A stretch of DNA of 64,000 bases from Acanthaster planci (Eukaryota; Echinodermata; Asteroidea; Valvatida; Acanthasteridae): assembly GCF_001949145.1 (NCBI RefSeq), contig NW_019091451.1, positions 655,806 to 719,805 on the forward strand, read 5' to 3'. How positions within the stretch are numbered: the first letter of the stretch is position 1; every line of letters starts with the position of its first letter. The notes below the pieces were generated by a model. The model did no database searches. It saw only the letters and a program-made list of their open reading frames with translations, and was not told the origin of the DNA. Shown here in pieces: positions 33,501 to 42,950 of this stretch. The position numbers and the translations under genes are program-made.

Positions 33501-35980
33501 CTTGCTTAACCACATGCTGCTGAGGAGCCCTGTTTTGGGTACCTTGGGTTTGTTCGCATAGCCGGGATGCCCGAAATCGGACAAAAGAGTTGGGCCTTGT
33601 AACAGAAGACCGTACTCAGAACAAAAGACCAAGCTGCTGGGAATTGCTAACATTTTTTCAGTTGTCAGTAGCGGAGGGAATCCGTCATTATTTTGAAAGA
33701 TTATACCACTGTTTGTGGCATTTAGTGTGAACGGATTACCACCGGGGACAAAAGCGTTTCAGCACTCAAATGATAAGCGATACAATGCCACTGCACGCTA
33801 ATCTGACCTGTATTGAAAAGACGTCAGCAGCGCACAATGCCAGTTTTGGGAACAAAAGAAAGTTATGTAACACCACACAATCTGGGCTCTTTTTACAAGG
33901 TAGCAGGCCTGGCTGAAGTACTTGGACATCAATAGATGTTGTCTGTCAGATTAGAGTAGCCACCAGAAGTCACTCAATGGGATTTAGGCATTCGGGAAAA
34001 AAGATATGAATTTTTTTGAGAATTTTGAAAACCGAAGATATTGAAAATCGCCCGGTTTTAGACACTGCATTTTCAAAGGGACCCGGCAGCAAGTGGTTAA
34101 AATTGGAAAACTTCTGTGTTTGCAAAAAGTAGTTCTCAGTTTCTGTGACACCATTGATTTACAAATAAGTGAACCGATGAACAAACTCCGATGTGAAGCT
34201 AAAATGAAGGCAGCTCAACTATGACAAGCCTGATTGCCGACATTATCATTAAAGCAGTCATACAGAAAAGGGACATAGTAAATAGTGAAAAAGAATGCTC
34301 ATTGGAATGTAAGCCGGCAGACTGTGCTGTTATTTTCACTTTGTTCAGAAACATGGATGCCAGCTACTTCAAGTGCATGGCAGTGAGTGCATAGCCAATA
34401 ACCCATGCTTTTCAAACAGGTCTGAAGAGACTGGACAATCAGCCAATGCTGCTTTCAAATCATGCCACAGAATATGCTCGAGAATCCTCTTGCCTCAACA
34501 GATGTCATCCCTGCATTTTAACCACAGATTTAAGCTCATTTCCTAATCCATTTAGTACTACGAGTTACTTGGAAAACAGGAAAAAAGGCCTTCAGTGAGG
34601 ATTATTTTGGTTTGTAGCAAGGCTGCCTAAGTTTGTTTCTGCCCGAGAGAGTTGAAATCCTTTTCAAGTTGTGTATCGCCTTCTCTCAACAGCAAGTCAC
34701 CCACGAGATGGACATGTGTCATGGCAAGCTAGGGAGCCTCTTCAGAAGTGGTAAGGGAACTCGCAGAAATGGGTATGCAGCACCTCTGGGTCCTTGACAT
34801 AAACTGCCCTTGCCATCAGTGAAATTCTGGTCAGGATCATTTACCGGGAGAACTGTCAACAGAGATGTTGCATCAGAGCTTTCTCGAGGGTGATTCTTGG
34901 GGCAGCTTGGCCAAACAGCTGGTTGTGAAAGTAGCACCGGGCAAGCTTCTTTTTCTTTTCATTCGCCGTCAGATCCCTGCATTCCTATTGCATTGGGAAT
35001 TTGGCTTATTTTCTTTCTCCTTGCAGGTTCTCGGCAGACCTTCTTTGCCAGCCAGTTGCTGAGGTTCGCTGATCTGTACTCTTCCACGTTCCTCAACCTT
35101 CTGCATTACCCCTTCAGCTACCTCTTCAGGGCTCCTCATCAACTGGTAAAAAAAATCAGTGCATCTTTCGAGACAGGCATGTGTTTGTAGGACACAGAAG
35201 AACCTGCTGCAGATATACATGTATCTAGTGGCCGGCTAAATATGTGGAGATACTTAACGGACGGTAACAGTTAGGGACTTCAATCCCAGAGGGACACTCG
35301 CATTTTGCTAGAAGGGCCGTCTGATCATCCCTCCACCTCTCTTTGGTGATGAGTAACCAAAACTGCATATTTTCAGGATCTTTCCAAACTTTTCAATAGC
35401 CACTGCCAATAGCACTGAAAAAAAATCAGATCAAATATTTCAAACGCATGGTTTTAAGATTAAAGCACGTGATCACATAAGTGCATAAGATGTGCATTTT
35501 CATCATGAAGAGTGCACCCAGTGTTAACATGGCATCCCCCTCCCCTTATTGAAAACAGCTGGGCAACGTTATCATTATGACCATCCCCCCCATTCCCACC
35601 TTGCTGGCACAGATCTATGCCACAGCTTTCACCCCCGGAAATATGAACTCTTGGTACAACGCAATATGTCAGGCAACCAACCCACTGGTCACATAAATTG
35701 ACCCACAAGTCGCATCTTGATCCATCCTCCAAAGTAGAAACTGAGGCGGAATGTTTTTCTGCCCCCTCAGATGCCCCACGAGTCCACCGTGGACCACTAC
35801 GACGCCTGCCCCATCTTTGAAGAAGACCAGAAGTCCCTGAGTATGATGTCGCCGGCGCTGGCCCGCAGGCGGACCATGAGCAACCACCGGTCCAGCTCCC
35901 ACTTCAACAACCAGACAGACGTGATGGCCATCGCGCCTGATCCAGTGGAGGTCACGCACGTCCACGACGAGGACGAATAG
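18404..35980 (+). CDS. NT5C2: NT5C2, cytosolic purine 5'-nucleotidase (cN-II), complete
   Basis: Fifteen coding exons: 18404-18563, 20363-20439, 25241-25321, 25814-25964, 26349-26500, 26949-27028, 27487-27547, 28289-28330, 30408-30515, 31265-31502, 32333-32384, 33079-33139, 34693-34750, 35027-35145, 35771-35980. They join into 549 residues plus TAG with GT-AG introns and no frame break; the human protein is 561. The enzyme is a HAD-superfamily phosphatase that dephosphorylates IMP, GMP and AMP in the cytosol. Visible motifs: DMDYT (nucleophile D47, acid/base D49); VTNS (T246); ARKP (K289); [13 protein letters not shown] (D348, D353). The ATG at 18404 has an in-frame TGA at 18380-18382 upstream. 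The first ~20 residues are divergent, and the acidic tail is only HDEDE, far shorter than the vertebrate Glu run. Both gap-free alignment to the human protein (from memory) and motif order make the call secure. Confidence 0.96.
18885..19145. repeat. Tandem duplication of a ~120-bp block in NT5C2 intron 1
   Basis: The block containing AAAATTTTGTTT, CCAGTTTTAA, GTGGGTGTCC, GAAAATGAAATTGACTTTCA and GAGAATTCACA occurs at about 18885-19007 and again at about 19029-19144. The shared 30-bp core is identical, and short indels lie between blocks. Confidence 0.85.
19812..20120. repeat. Probable dispersed repeat fragment (GGATCCAGG type)
   Basis: Starts AGTGGATCCAGGGGGGCC and is full of homopolymer C/G tracts unlike the flanks. 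Similar GGATCCA-containing ends appear near 5570, 24752 and 41940. The right boundary is uncertain and no coding potential was seen. Confidence 0.4.
20363..20439 (+). CDS. NT5C2: NT5C2 coding exon 2
   Basis: Acceptor AATTCACAG, donor GTTTGT. Phase 1 in, 0 out. Encodes [20 protein letters not shown] then IGYPQ, near-identical to the vertebrate segment. Confidence 0.95.
20882..21112. mobile_element. Non-autonomous hAT-like insertion with 8-bp target duplication
   Basis: Ends TAGTGGCATAGCCA and TAGCTACGCCACTG are reverse complements at 11 of 14 positions (about 14-bp terminal inverted repeat). The insert is 231 bp and is flanked by CCTCTTTG (20874-20881) and CCCCTTTG (21113-21120), a 7/8-matching 8-bp duplication typical of hAT transposons. 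No transposase inside. Confidence 0.65.
21436..21683 (-). mobile_element. 248-bp MITE-like element, copy 1
   Basis: Reverse complement of the element at 61872-62119 with roughly 85% identity by eye over its full length, and the same 248-bp length. Termini are long inverted repeats containing CCAGAAATAAGGGTCCA at one end and CTGAAATTCAGGGTCC-type sequence at the other, each followed by GTCCCTGT and ATCTGAC. Confidence 0.75.
22237..22391. mobile_element. 155-bp foldback element carrying TGACGTCA (family M2, copy 1)
   Basis: Left end TAATAGAGTACCCAAGTG and right end CACACTTCGGTACTCTATAA are imperfect inverted repeats (about 16 of 20). The right arm contains the perfect CRE palindrome TGACGTCA. 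The right arm resembles that of the element at 24946-25117. Confidence 0.55.
22590..22770. repeat. Dense TACATG/ACATGT cluster in NT5C2 intron 2
   Basis: Nearly continuous short runs such as ATGTACATGTACACATGT, ATACATGTACATACATGG and ATACATGTACATGTACAA. Self-complementary, non-coding. Confidence 0.85.
24946..25117. mobile_element. 172-bp foldback element (family M2, copy 2)
   Basis: Left CTGGTTCGTAAGTGAC and right GTCACACTTACGAACTGG are inverted repeats with one short indel. The right arm GAAGTCACACTTACG parallels GACGTCACACTTCGG of the 22237-22391 element. No coding potential. Confidence 0.6.
25241..25321 (+). CDS. NT5C2: NT5C2 coding exon 3
   Basis: Acceptor CACCCCACAG, donor GTACGT; phase 0 both ends; 27 codons [20 protein letters not shown] then LYGNLLK. 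Separated from exon 2 by a 4.8 kb intron, the longest in the gene body and rich in repeats. Confidence 0.95.
25814..25964 (+). CDS. NT5C2: NT5C2 coding exon 4
   Basis: Acceptor TTGACAG, donor GTGAGG; phase 0 in, 1 out. Residues 107-156: [16 protein letters not shown], then KMYPNKF and [14 protein letters not shown], which form the conserved cap-side core of cN-II. Confidence 0.95.
26349..26500 (+). CDS. NT5C2: NT5C2 coding exon 5
   Basis: Acceptor ATGTCTAG, donor GTATGT; phase 1 in, 0 out. Encodes [18 protein letters not shown], a charged turn, then [20 protein letters not shown]. Confidence 0.95.
26949..27028 (+). CDS. NT5C2: NT5C2 coding exon 6
   Basis: Acceptor TTTTTCAG, donor GTGTGT; phase 0 in, 2 out. 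Encodes [20 protein letters not shown] then LPTLLQ. Confidence 0.94.
27487..27547 (+). CDS. NT5C2: NT5C2 coding exon 7: HAD motif II
   Basis: Acceptor CCCTCAG, donor GTGAGT. Encodes [20 protein letters not shown] then E. T246 of VTNS is the phosphate-binding motif II residue. The vertebrate sequence has Asp where this has Gly (TNSD to TNSG), a conservative-context change beside the active site. Confidence 0.94.
27726..27964 (-). repeat. Dispersed repeat family R1, copy 2 (inverted)
   Basis: Reverse complement begins CTATCCACTCCGGGCAGGAA and matches 17801-18016 in order through AAAAGAGGGCATG to CTGTCTTTCTTTTG. Lies in the NT5C2 intron after exon 7. Confidence 0.7.
28289..28330 (+). CDS. NT5C2: NT5C2 coding exon 8 (42 nt)
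   Basis: Acceptor TTTTTTGCAG, donor GTAAGC; phase 0 both ends; [14 protein letters not shown]. The following intron holds a candidate 24-nt cassette microexon at 28691-28714. Confidence 0.94.
28691..28714 (+). CDS. NT5C2: Candidate NT5C2 cassette microexon 1 (24 nt, GPPGPSSA)
   Basis: A 24-nt segment between a T-rich tract with CTGACCCTAG and the donor GTATGT; in phase 0, so inclusion adds GPPGPSSA between HGAT and PSTPHKHW. Skipping it gives a protein that aligns without a gap to human cN-II here, so inclusion would be an alternative form. Size and signals fit a microexon but could arise by chance in a 2 kb intron. Confidence 0.4.
28961..29034. repeat. 41-bp-period direct duplication
   Basis: A 33-bp sequence beginning CTGGCACATTGTGAGGTGAA at 28961-28993 recurs at 29002-29034 with one difference (CACATT to CTCATT). 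Confidence 0.9.
29600..29860. mobile_element. 261-bp foldback element with long bipartite inverted repeats
   Basis: Inner arms 29666-29696 and 29778-29808 are reverse complements at 30 of 31 positions (GGCGCCATTTGAGCAAGCGA then TACGCCTG). Outer arms also pair: GCGCAAGATGGCCAACT on the left against ACGCAAGATGGATAACT read inverted from the right, both ending in GGCGC-type sequence. Unusually G+C/CpG-rich compared with the surrounding NT5C2 intron; no coding potential. Confidence 0.8.
30408..30515 (+). CDS. NT5C2: NT5C2 coding exon 9: HAD motif III
   Basis: Acceptor ATGCCGCAG, donor GTGAGT; phase 0 both ends. Encodes [20 protein letters not shown] then [17 protein letters not shown]289 is the motif III lysine that stabilises the phospho-aspartate. 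Confidence 0.95.
31265..31502 (+). CDS. NT5C2: NT5C2 coding exon 10: HAD motif IV
   Basis: Acceptor TTTGGCAG, donor GTCTGT; phase 0 in, 1 out. Encodes [40 protein letters not shown] and [21 protein letters not shown]348 and D353 are the Mg-binding motif IV acids. The most G+C-rich and most conserved exon. Confidence 0.96.
31800..31890 (-). mobile_element. Possible tRNA-derived SINE head
   Basis: On the minus strand GTGGGTTCGAGTCACAC (about 31811-31827) matches a tRNA B box, with an A-box-like GGGTGCTGAGTG about 50 bases upstream. Spacing suits an RNA polymerase III promoter. No acceptor-stem pairing was confirmed, so it is not called a tRNA gene. Confidence 0.4.
32103..32120 (+). CDS. NT5C2: Candidate NT5C2 cassette microexon 2 (18 nt, GSVDAM)
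   Basis: Eighteen nt preceded by a long pyrimidine tract (TTTTTTTCCCCACGTAG) and followed by GTACGT. Phase 1 both ends, so inclusion inserts GSVDAM between TEKR and ALFEKL without a frame change. Skipping gives gap-free alignment to the human protein (from memory). Confidence 0.4.
32333..32384 (+). CDS. NT5C2: NT5C2 coding exon 11
   Basis: Acceptor CTTTTTTTGCAG, donor GTAAGC; phase 1 in, 2 out. Encodes [17 protein letters not shown]. Confidence 0.94.
33079..33139 (+). CDS. NT5C2: NT5C2 coding exon 12
   Basis: Acceptor TCCCCAG, donor GTACGT; phase 2 in, 0 out. Encodes [20 protein letters not shown] then Q, equivalent to the flexible vertebrate loop HLDSSSNERPDISS. Confidence 0.93.
34693..34750 (+). 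CDS. NT5C2: NT5C2 coding exon 13
   Basis: Acceptor CTCTCAACAG, donor GTAAGG; phase 0 in, 1 out. Encodes [19 protein letters not shown]. Confidence 0.94.
35027..35145 (+). CDS. NT5C2: NT5C2 coding exon 14
   Basis: Acceptor CTCCTTGCAG, donor GTAAAA; phase 1 in, 0 out. Encodes [20 protein letters not shown] then [20 protein letters not shown]. Confidence 0.95.
35771..35980 (+). CDS. NT5C2: NT5C2 terminal coding exon 15
   Basis: Acceptor CCCCCTCAG; stop TAG at 35978-35980. Encodes [20 protein letters not shown], a Ser/Arg-rich variable region, then [12 protein letters not shown]. The conserved ITHCHDED-like end is kept, but the long polyglutamate tail of vertebrates is absent. Confidence 0.95.
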   Translation: MPHESTVDHYDACPIFEEDQKSLSMMSPALARRRTMSNHRSSSHFNNQTDVMAIAPDPVEVTHVHDEDE

Positions 35981-36044
35981 AAGGGGAAGGCCTTGGTCCC
36001 AAGACAACTAGCTGTGGCCGGGAGCATCACATGCACCTATGAGA

Positions 36045-36050
36045 AATAAA
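36045..36050 (+). terminator. NT5C2: NT5C2 poly(A) signal
   Basis: AATAAA 65 bases after the stop, followed ~30 bases later by GGTGCGTGTTGT, a G/U-rich downstream element. Predicts a very short 3'UTR, in contrast to the neighbouring gene. Confidence 0.7.
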
Positions 36051-36198
36051 CGTAGCAGCAAGGCATCGGCTGCCATAGGTGCGTGTTGTAATTTGCCACA
36101 GCTGTAACTTGTGGATACAGTTGAAGATAGCGGGGGGGGGATTCTATATCTGTTCTAACCCTACGCCAAAGTCACTCTTTGGCTCAGTTTATAAGCAG

Positions 36199-36409
36199 CA
36201 CAAAGATGCACAGCTGTGTTGTAATGTGCGCTGCACTACCTATCCCTCACAGGAATATCAGATTGCACTGTTGTGCTGCCCAACAACTGTGCTTCACTGT
36301 TTCATGCGCATCATTGTGTAGTAAACCAAATGCAGTGAAGAGGACTGCACAAAAGACTTGTCTTGACTTACAACCGATTGTATACACACTGCAGCTGTGC
36401 ATCTTTGTG
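36199..36409. repeat. Inverted repeat pair with perfect 17-bp arms
   Basis: CACAAAGATGCACAGCT (36199-36215) and its exact reverse complement AGCTGTGCATCTTTGTG (36393-36409) bound a 211-bp segment. Probably a MITE; it abuts the next element directly. Confidence 0.75.
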
Positions 36410-36683
36410 TTCTGTATAGACCTTTTTCCAGCGATGTGACAATCGTGCTGGACCGCGATGTGGTGCGATGGTAATGAGTGCGTAGTGTTGTGGTGGTAAT
36501 CTACTTATTCTCATTCAAGATAAACTGGTCAAGCATGCAGCGTTCGCACGTGCGCTTGTACGTGGTCGAAGCTGCCCGTAGGAATATATGCGATCACCGT
36601 GGCCATGGCGGTCCACACGTGGTGGTATTGTTTACATTTAGCGCAATCCAGTCTCGTAGGGGGAAAAAGGTCTATAGAAAACA
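36408..36683. mobile_element. Foldback element with TATAGACCTTTTTCC ends
   Basis: Left TGTTCTGTATAGACCTTTTT (36408 onward) and right AAAAAGGTCTATAGAAAACA (to 36683) are inverted repeats matching at about 18 of 20 positions. Interior is CpG-containing and non-coding. Confidence 0.65.
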
Positions 36684-39600
36684 CATGCAAAAGAGTGACT
36701 GTTGGAGCCTGTGCTTATTTTTGCTGATAAACCTTAGGAGGGCTAAATTTCAGAACTCGAGTCCACTTATAAGAGAGCTTCGTGGTAGAGGCGGTAGAGT
36801 GTGGACACGGCCAATTGAGAGTAGTTTGCAACAGTGCCCGGACAAACCCTATCGGGACGTAAGCAAATAATTGGGTACATCGCCAATGGCAGCTTATGCT
36901 CTCGAGAATCCAGGAAGATGGGATACCAGTCCAGACTAACTGGAACAACAGCCATTGCAGAGGCAAGGAAACATCGATACCAAAGGCCCATTTCTACTGT
37001 AGTAATGATACCATCCTAACATTGTGCATTGACCTTTGCCTCCAAGGTCTCCCATAGTGCATTGTAACTTCCCTTATAAAGGGCATACACTAGAAAAAGT
37101 AGGTAAATGTACCTATTTAAAGAACATTAAAACACTACCACCATGAATTCTGTGAGGCAATGAAGGCCTCCAACATTTGCAATGGATCGTATGCACCTGT
37201 GTGCATGCATTTGGTAAATGCATACAGTGGTATTTTTCTGGTCCAAGAGTTCAGGAAATTTTTATGCTCAAAATGTCTGCGTGTGGGTTATACCTACAAG
37301 TAAACAGTGTTCTCAAGAAGCAGCTGATGTCCATTACAGAGTGTTTCTGTATTTAAGACAAAACTGGGGTGGATCTCTTATAATCAGCCGTAAACGCTGC
37401 CTGTAAATTTCTGTGCTGAGAACTGAGCCCGACTCATTGGACCTCATGACGTACACTTATTTGACCACAGATGTGCTGTTCATTCCGTGTCGAGAATGAC
37501 TGTGGTAAGTTGGCTTGAAAAAGTGATGGAAGACTTTAGCCTTATATAACTTATCGACCTGTTAATTACATTCAGTCTTTTGCAAAATATAGCACTCTGA
37601 TGTTGATGATGATGCGTGTTGTTTACCTGGGCACTTTCCTGTGGAGCCAGCGGAAGCCCACAGTCCACTGAGCACCACTGTAGGATAGTGCACAAATAAA
37701 CAGAGTGTGGTATCATCAGCACAGAGGTGTATTGTCAGGCCATGTGTAATGCGGAGCCATGGCACTGAATAGCATCTGAAACCTGTCTGTTTTAGCATTT
37801 TTGCTGGCAACTCTTTCTCAAAATGGGAGATGTTAATACGCAAGGACTGTTTAATTTAACAGAAGAATTTATGCAGGTATTGTAAAAAAGCAACAAACAA
37901 AATGATGTTTTCGCATTCTTGCAGTGGTAAGAATTATTTCATAAGGGGGCAGACGAAATGTTCTGTTCCACGAGGCAAATGAAACATTCCATCCATCACC
38001 AAATGAAAATATTCTTACCGGAGCAATGTGAAACATTCATGGTATATATTCCGTCGCCCTAACTTTCAGATGCAGCCCCTGCTGTGCCCATTTCGGAATA
38101 TTTGCCCAAGCGCGTTAACCTCCGGGATTAGTCTGTCTGTAGTCGGGAAGACAGTTTCTTCATGCTGGGAATATGCTGTGTTCCTGAAAAGCTAGCATTC
38201 TAAATTGTAAAAGTGTCGCAAAGCACAGCTGTAAAGACTACTACTTAGGCCAATGCAGTCACGTAAAGGTAAAAAGGAAATCTCAGGTCAGGTGTGACAG
38301 AGGTATAACTCGATTTGAATGCTGCAATATTCAGAGAACAAAACCAGAATTGGGACTCCGATTTCACCTAAAATTTATAGAGCAATTTAAGTGTTCTCAA
38401 GTATCTGACCTGGAAGCTTAAATGGTGGACAACAGTAACGTTATTTGATGTTGATTTTGACATGTGCCTGCAATACGTATGCTTTTGAACCAAGCATATT
38501 CATCATTCATTTGAAACTCTGAAAATGTATGATACATGTGTTTAAATAAGTTAAAGAATTCTGAAATATGATTACTGCTTAGAGTTTGTAGATTTGACAC
38601 CAGAACAGTAGATGAAGCTGGACATGTATGATAACTTTTAGTGTGCGTAATCAACTGTACGTAGTTCATTTTTTATTGGTTTGGGGCTGTAAGCAGTGTT
38701 GTGGACAAGTGAACATTCTGTCAAGTGGCATCGGCCAATTTGTTGTGTGATGATTTACAGGTCACATCCAAATCAAGTGGCCCTAAGCCTCACTTTGAGA
38801 CAGGCATTACAACCACTTCAAAAAAGACTGGTGCCCTGTTTGGTTTTCCAGCATTACGCTGTACAGACGGCACAGTGGCATCTGTTGAGGGGCTGAGGGG
38901 CCAGACAGCTGTTTCCATAGCATGTTGACTGTTGACTAGGGGGTCTTGTTGTTTAAATCCATATGGAAGCATCACTAAAATGCTTCACATGGAGTGCGTA
39001 ATTTTAACACAGGGATTAGGGCCTAATCAGCAATTCTCTGAAATCAGGCACGAATAAATTATTGTAACAAGTCTATGAATCTTTTTCTTCATCTACTTCA
39101 GCCGTGATGAAAAAATGCATATTATGCATATGTTACCATTTCAGATTTATGGTTTATGGTAAAAGCGACACAACATAATGCTCAAGAATTTATTTGGATC
39201 CTCAATACCAGGAACAGAGTTTTCTTGGGTCTTTATTCCGTGTAAATTTGTTCACATTTATCCTCGACACCGAGGTTTACATTTGTAAAGCCAATATGTA
39301 TTTTATTATCAGTTTCTTACTCATTTTAGGGGCCATCCATATTTTTTTATCCTGTTCATTAGCATTCAGTCAGGTTGCTGGAGGATGGGGGAAGTTGCCA
39401 TGCAGGCTTTTCAAAAAATACATAAAATAATATTTAGAACAGAAATTATACTCATCAATCAGTGGGGAATGGGGGATGTCCCCTCCCACGTTTTAAAACG
39501 GTAGGGTAAAGTAGGAGAGTATCATATCATTGGTCCAACCCCACTCTTTTTTTGGATCCTGAATGTAGCATTTTATTCTGTACCTTAAAATAGCTGCTCC

Positions 39601-42384
39601 AGTGAATCCAAGTTTGAAAATGGTGTTTAAATTATGGTTAAAACAGCCATAGACTGGTACACTTTAAGTCGGGAAACAGGAAAAAAACAGTTATTTTCAC
39701 CTGTGGAAGCTTCCTCTACGTCTGCGTTTTAATTCTCCCCTTAATTGAGTTGTTTATCCTGTAGACCCATGCTGAATGTAATTGCTAGTGGAATGCAGAA
39801 AGTTCCGAACTTGTAAAATTTTGCACAAGAAAAATGAAAATGAAATCAATCTTGTAAGAGCATTTGCTAAGAAAAACAATCGGTTAAAGTGGTCAGAAAT
39901 TGCTTCAGACTGCTTCACAGAGCACCTAGAATCCAAAATTACCTGGGGCTCTTAAGTGGAGCCCTGGACCCAACTCCAGAAGGGCTTCACACTTGATCAA
40001 GGTTGTGGCCCCCCCACACACACACACACATTTGAGATGCAATTGATGCCCCAAGTTTTACTTTATGCCCCTTTCATTTTTGTGCTCCATGGGGTCCAGA
40101 AAATGAATACTTGTTACACTTGTGAAAATGATGAAAAAGTGGATGACCCCTAAATTGAAAAGATTCAATTAAAATCATTGTAACTTTTGTTTGAAAGTAT
40201 TAACATGTACGTTTTAATTCATTTTTAGATTCGCAATATTTACTGTTTAAAGATACAGTAGGTTTTTAGGTGTTTGAGAGGATATTTCTCAAATTTAGTT
40301 TATACTTGATTTTTAAAAAATCTTTTCCTGAAGTTTATTGTTCAGACTGTAGGGTTAACTCATGTTAGAAGTCATGTCCTTGACCAGAGCATTTTGCCAC
40401 GGTTAATTCAGGCCTTTATCTGTTATGATAACAGGGCACAACAGTGATCTTCATGAGTAGTGCATCTCTAGAATTTTTAAAATAATTCTGTGAGAGCTGC
40501 AAGGTGAAATGCTCTGTTACAGTGCCTTATATTATTTTTAAGCCACTATGCTAACCTTTTCACATTTTGGTCTGGCTTGTTTTGTAACTCGTATAGCACG
40601 TACACCATACAAGTTAAATACCAAAGCATTCTGTTGCTTTGGATTCCAACATTCACTGCAGAGCTGGTAGAATTGAGCTTTACTCAAATGTTCAGATTTG
40701 TTGTTCTTTTGCAGGCTATTTTTTATTTATTTATTCTTTTTTTTACCTAATTTGGAGAGCTTCAAACATTGCAAGAAGTAACCAAAGACTTTCTACATAA
40801 ATCAGTAAATTGAATAAACTGTGCATGAAAAGAGGGCTACTGGGCTACCAGTTTAAGTTATGCACATGTAAAATTTCGTGATATCAGAAGAGACTCCAAA
40901 TGTAGAACTAAACAGACCTGTGATCCTCAATAAAAATGTAGTAACCACTGTTCAGGAAAAAGTTTTCCAATATCTAGTATATTTATGATCCAGCCATTGT
41001 ACCTTGGTTGGGAAAGATCAAACTTAATTGCAAATTATGCTATGAACAGATAAGATACACTGAAATGTATTTGTTTCCCTTGTTAGTAGAAATATATAAA
41101 AATATAAACATTAGGGAAACTTGTAAAATTAGCTGATTTTAAGCAGAATAGGGGAAGCATTTAAGTAACGGAATATGAGTAGTTAACATTTGACATTTTT
41201 ACTTTGTTTTAAAGACTTAATCTTTTGTTTTATTCACTGGTCAGATATCATAAGATGTCTCATGGCTTTTCTGTAAATTTCTACACAGTTTCAGCCAACT
41301 GCCACTTTAAAATAAGAAGTTGTATGTAATTAATAGGATTTGGCCAGTCATTTGTTGGCACACAACTAGATGAGACTGCTGAAATTTCAATACTGCGTTG
41401 AATCAAGGGCACAATGGTTCCCTTTAAATGTTAGGGTGCCTGAGTTGCACAGCTCTGGCCCTAGGACCCTATTTCATGAGTGGGGCCAGTACTGTGCCAG
41501 GCAGTTTTCTTTGAAAAGCAGAGGCCTGCGGAGTAACAGTGTCACTGAGCTTGCTAAGTAAGAATAAATACTCAGCAAACTTGGCATAGCAAAGAGCAAC
41601 TGTGATACTGTCACAGGAACTATACCCGTCCATGGAAACTTTGGCTGGTAACTGGATTTTGCTAAGCAAATATTGTTTCTCTGCTTATGCAAAGGTAGAG
41701 GGGAGAGAGGGGCAATGAGGCCAGCCTCTCCCTCCCAAGCAAATGAAGATTTTTGTTTGAAAAATAATGTGGGAAAGGCGAATTTTGTTTGTCTAATTCC
41801 CTTCCCTTCCTTCCAAAAGCATGCACCAGAATGTAGCCTCTACCCTCGCCTCAGAGTGGCCATAGGAGGTAACAGAAGAAAATTCCAACTTTTTAGGCCA
41901 ACTCCCAAGAAAACAGGAACACCCCCTAATATTGTGTTCTGGATCCACCTTTGTGCTTAGCTGCTCCATAACAGGATACCATCCATCAGAGTGCAGCAGA
42001 ACTTCTAAAGGTGTTGGGTTTTGGAATCACATTTTGATCATTTTTATCTGGAAAGGGGAGCAGCATCTCTTCAATATACATTCTTAACTTTTGGCTCATT
42101 TAAAATTTTGTGGCATTGCAGCCATTTGATTATGTACAATTTGAAAAGCTCTTGTATAAAGTCACTGCTTTCATGTAAAACTTGTGTATGTGAAGCATTC
42201 CAATAAAACTCCTTATTTACAATACTGAATGAGATCTTTGTTTAATGTTGTGAAATGTAATTTTACTGACTCTGACAGTATTTCTGGCATATTGAAAATT
42301 GGCTTCAAAAGTCTGTCTTCTTGGTATATCCAGCAAGAAATGAGACCGAGGGGTACCCCCCCCCAACATGTCCAATCCCTATAC

Positions 42385-42434
42385 NNNNNNNNNNNNNNNN
42401 NNNNNNNNNNNNNNNNNNNNNNNNNNNNNNNNNN
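42385..42434. other. Assembly gap (50 N)
   Basis: Exactly 50 N characters, a conventional placeholder, flanked on the left by a C-run and on the right by a G-run. True gap length is unknown. Confidence 0.99.
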
Positions 42435-42799
42435 ACCAACACAAAGCAGGGGGGTTCTCTCTGTCTCATACCTTTCTGCATATGCTTCTTTGGCCAAAGA
42501 ATTTTATAGGAACACTGCATGAAATTTACAGCGGCATGTAAAATCCATTTGAAAAAAAAAAATGAAAGCAAAAAGTTAAAGTAAAGCTACCATGTAATTT
42601 GACATTTATAAGCACGTATTGTGTGGTTCAGAAAACTGTGAGTGTGAATCAATCTACCTGAACATTTAACTTGCTGAACAATAAACTCTGTTCCGCTGCT
42701 TTGTAAAGTAGGGTCCCAGAAAGGCTCACAACAACCCCAGTGCACTCCCACATGCTGCAAGCTGTTACATTGTATTAGGCTCCACCTGATGTGCCCCTG

Positions 42800-42900
42800 C
42801 ACTGTCGATGACGTCAAAGCTCTGTCCCCCACAAACCGGAAGTCTGGACAGTCATTGCCATCATGAAACGTATAGTTGGTGCACTTGTCGCGAGCCCCGA
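42800..42900 (+). promoter_or_regulatory. Candidate promoter with CRE and ETS sites
   Basis: TGACGTCA (perfect CRE) at 42809-42816 and ACCGGAAGT (ETS consensus) at 42835-42843, followed by a CpG-rich stretch to ~42910 (CTTGTCGCGAGCCCCGACGC). This combination is typical of TATA-less promoters. It is the nearest such cluster upstream of the coding exon at 46297; the link is inferred. Confidence 0.4.
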
Positions 42901-42950
42901 CGCGTCGCGTTGAATAAAGTCTGAGAAAACTGCAGAGGCCTGATGATAAC

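Larger units (their letters stand above)
36066..42800. other. Intergenic region downstream of NT5C2
   Basis: No supported exon in 6.7 kb. It contains two foldback-type structures (36199-36409 and 36408-36683), a (CA)n tract near 40015, GGATCCA-type repeat debris near 41840-41955 and an assembly gap. 37000-41800 is A+T-rich sequence in which I see nothing else. Confidence 0.55.

Noticed and set aside
42213-42571. Open frames spanning the N gap
   Set aside because: Their middle is unknown sequence; nothing can be inferred.
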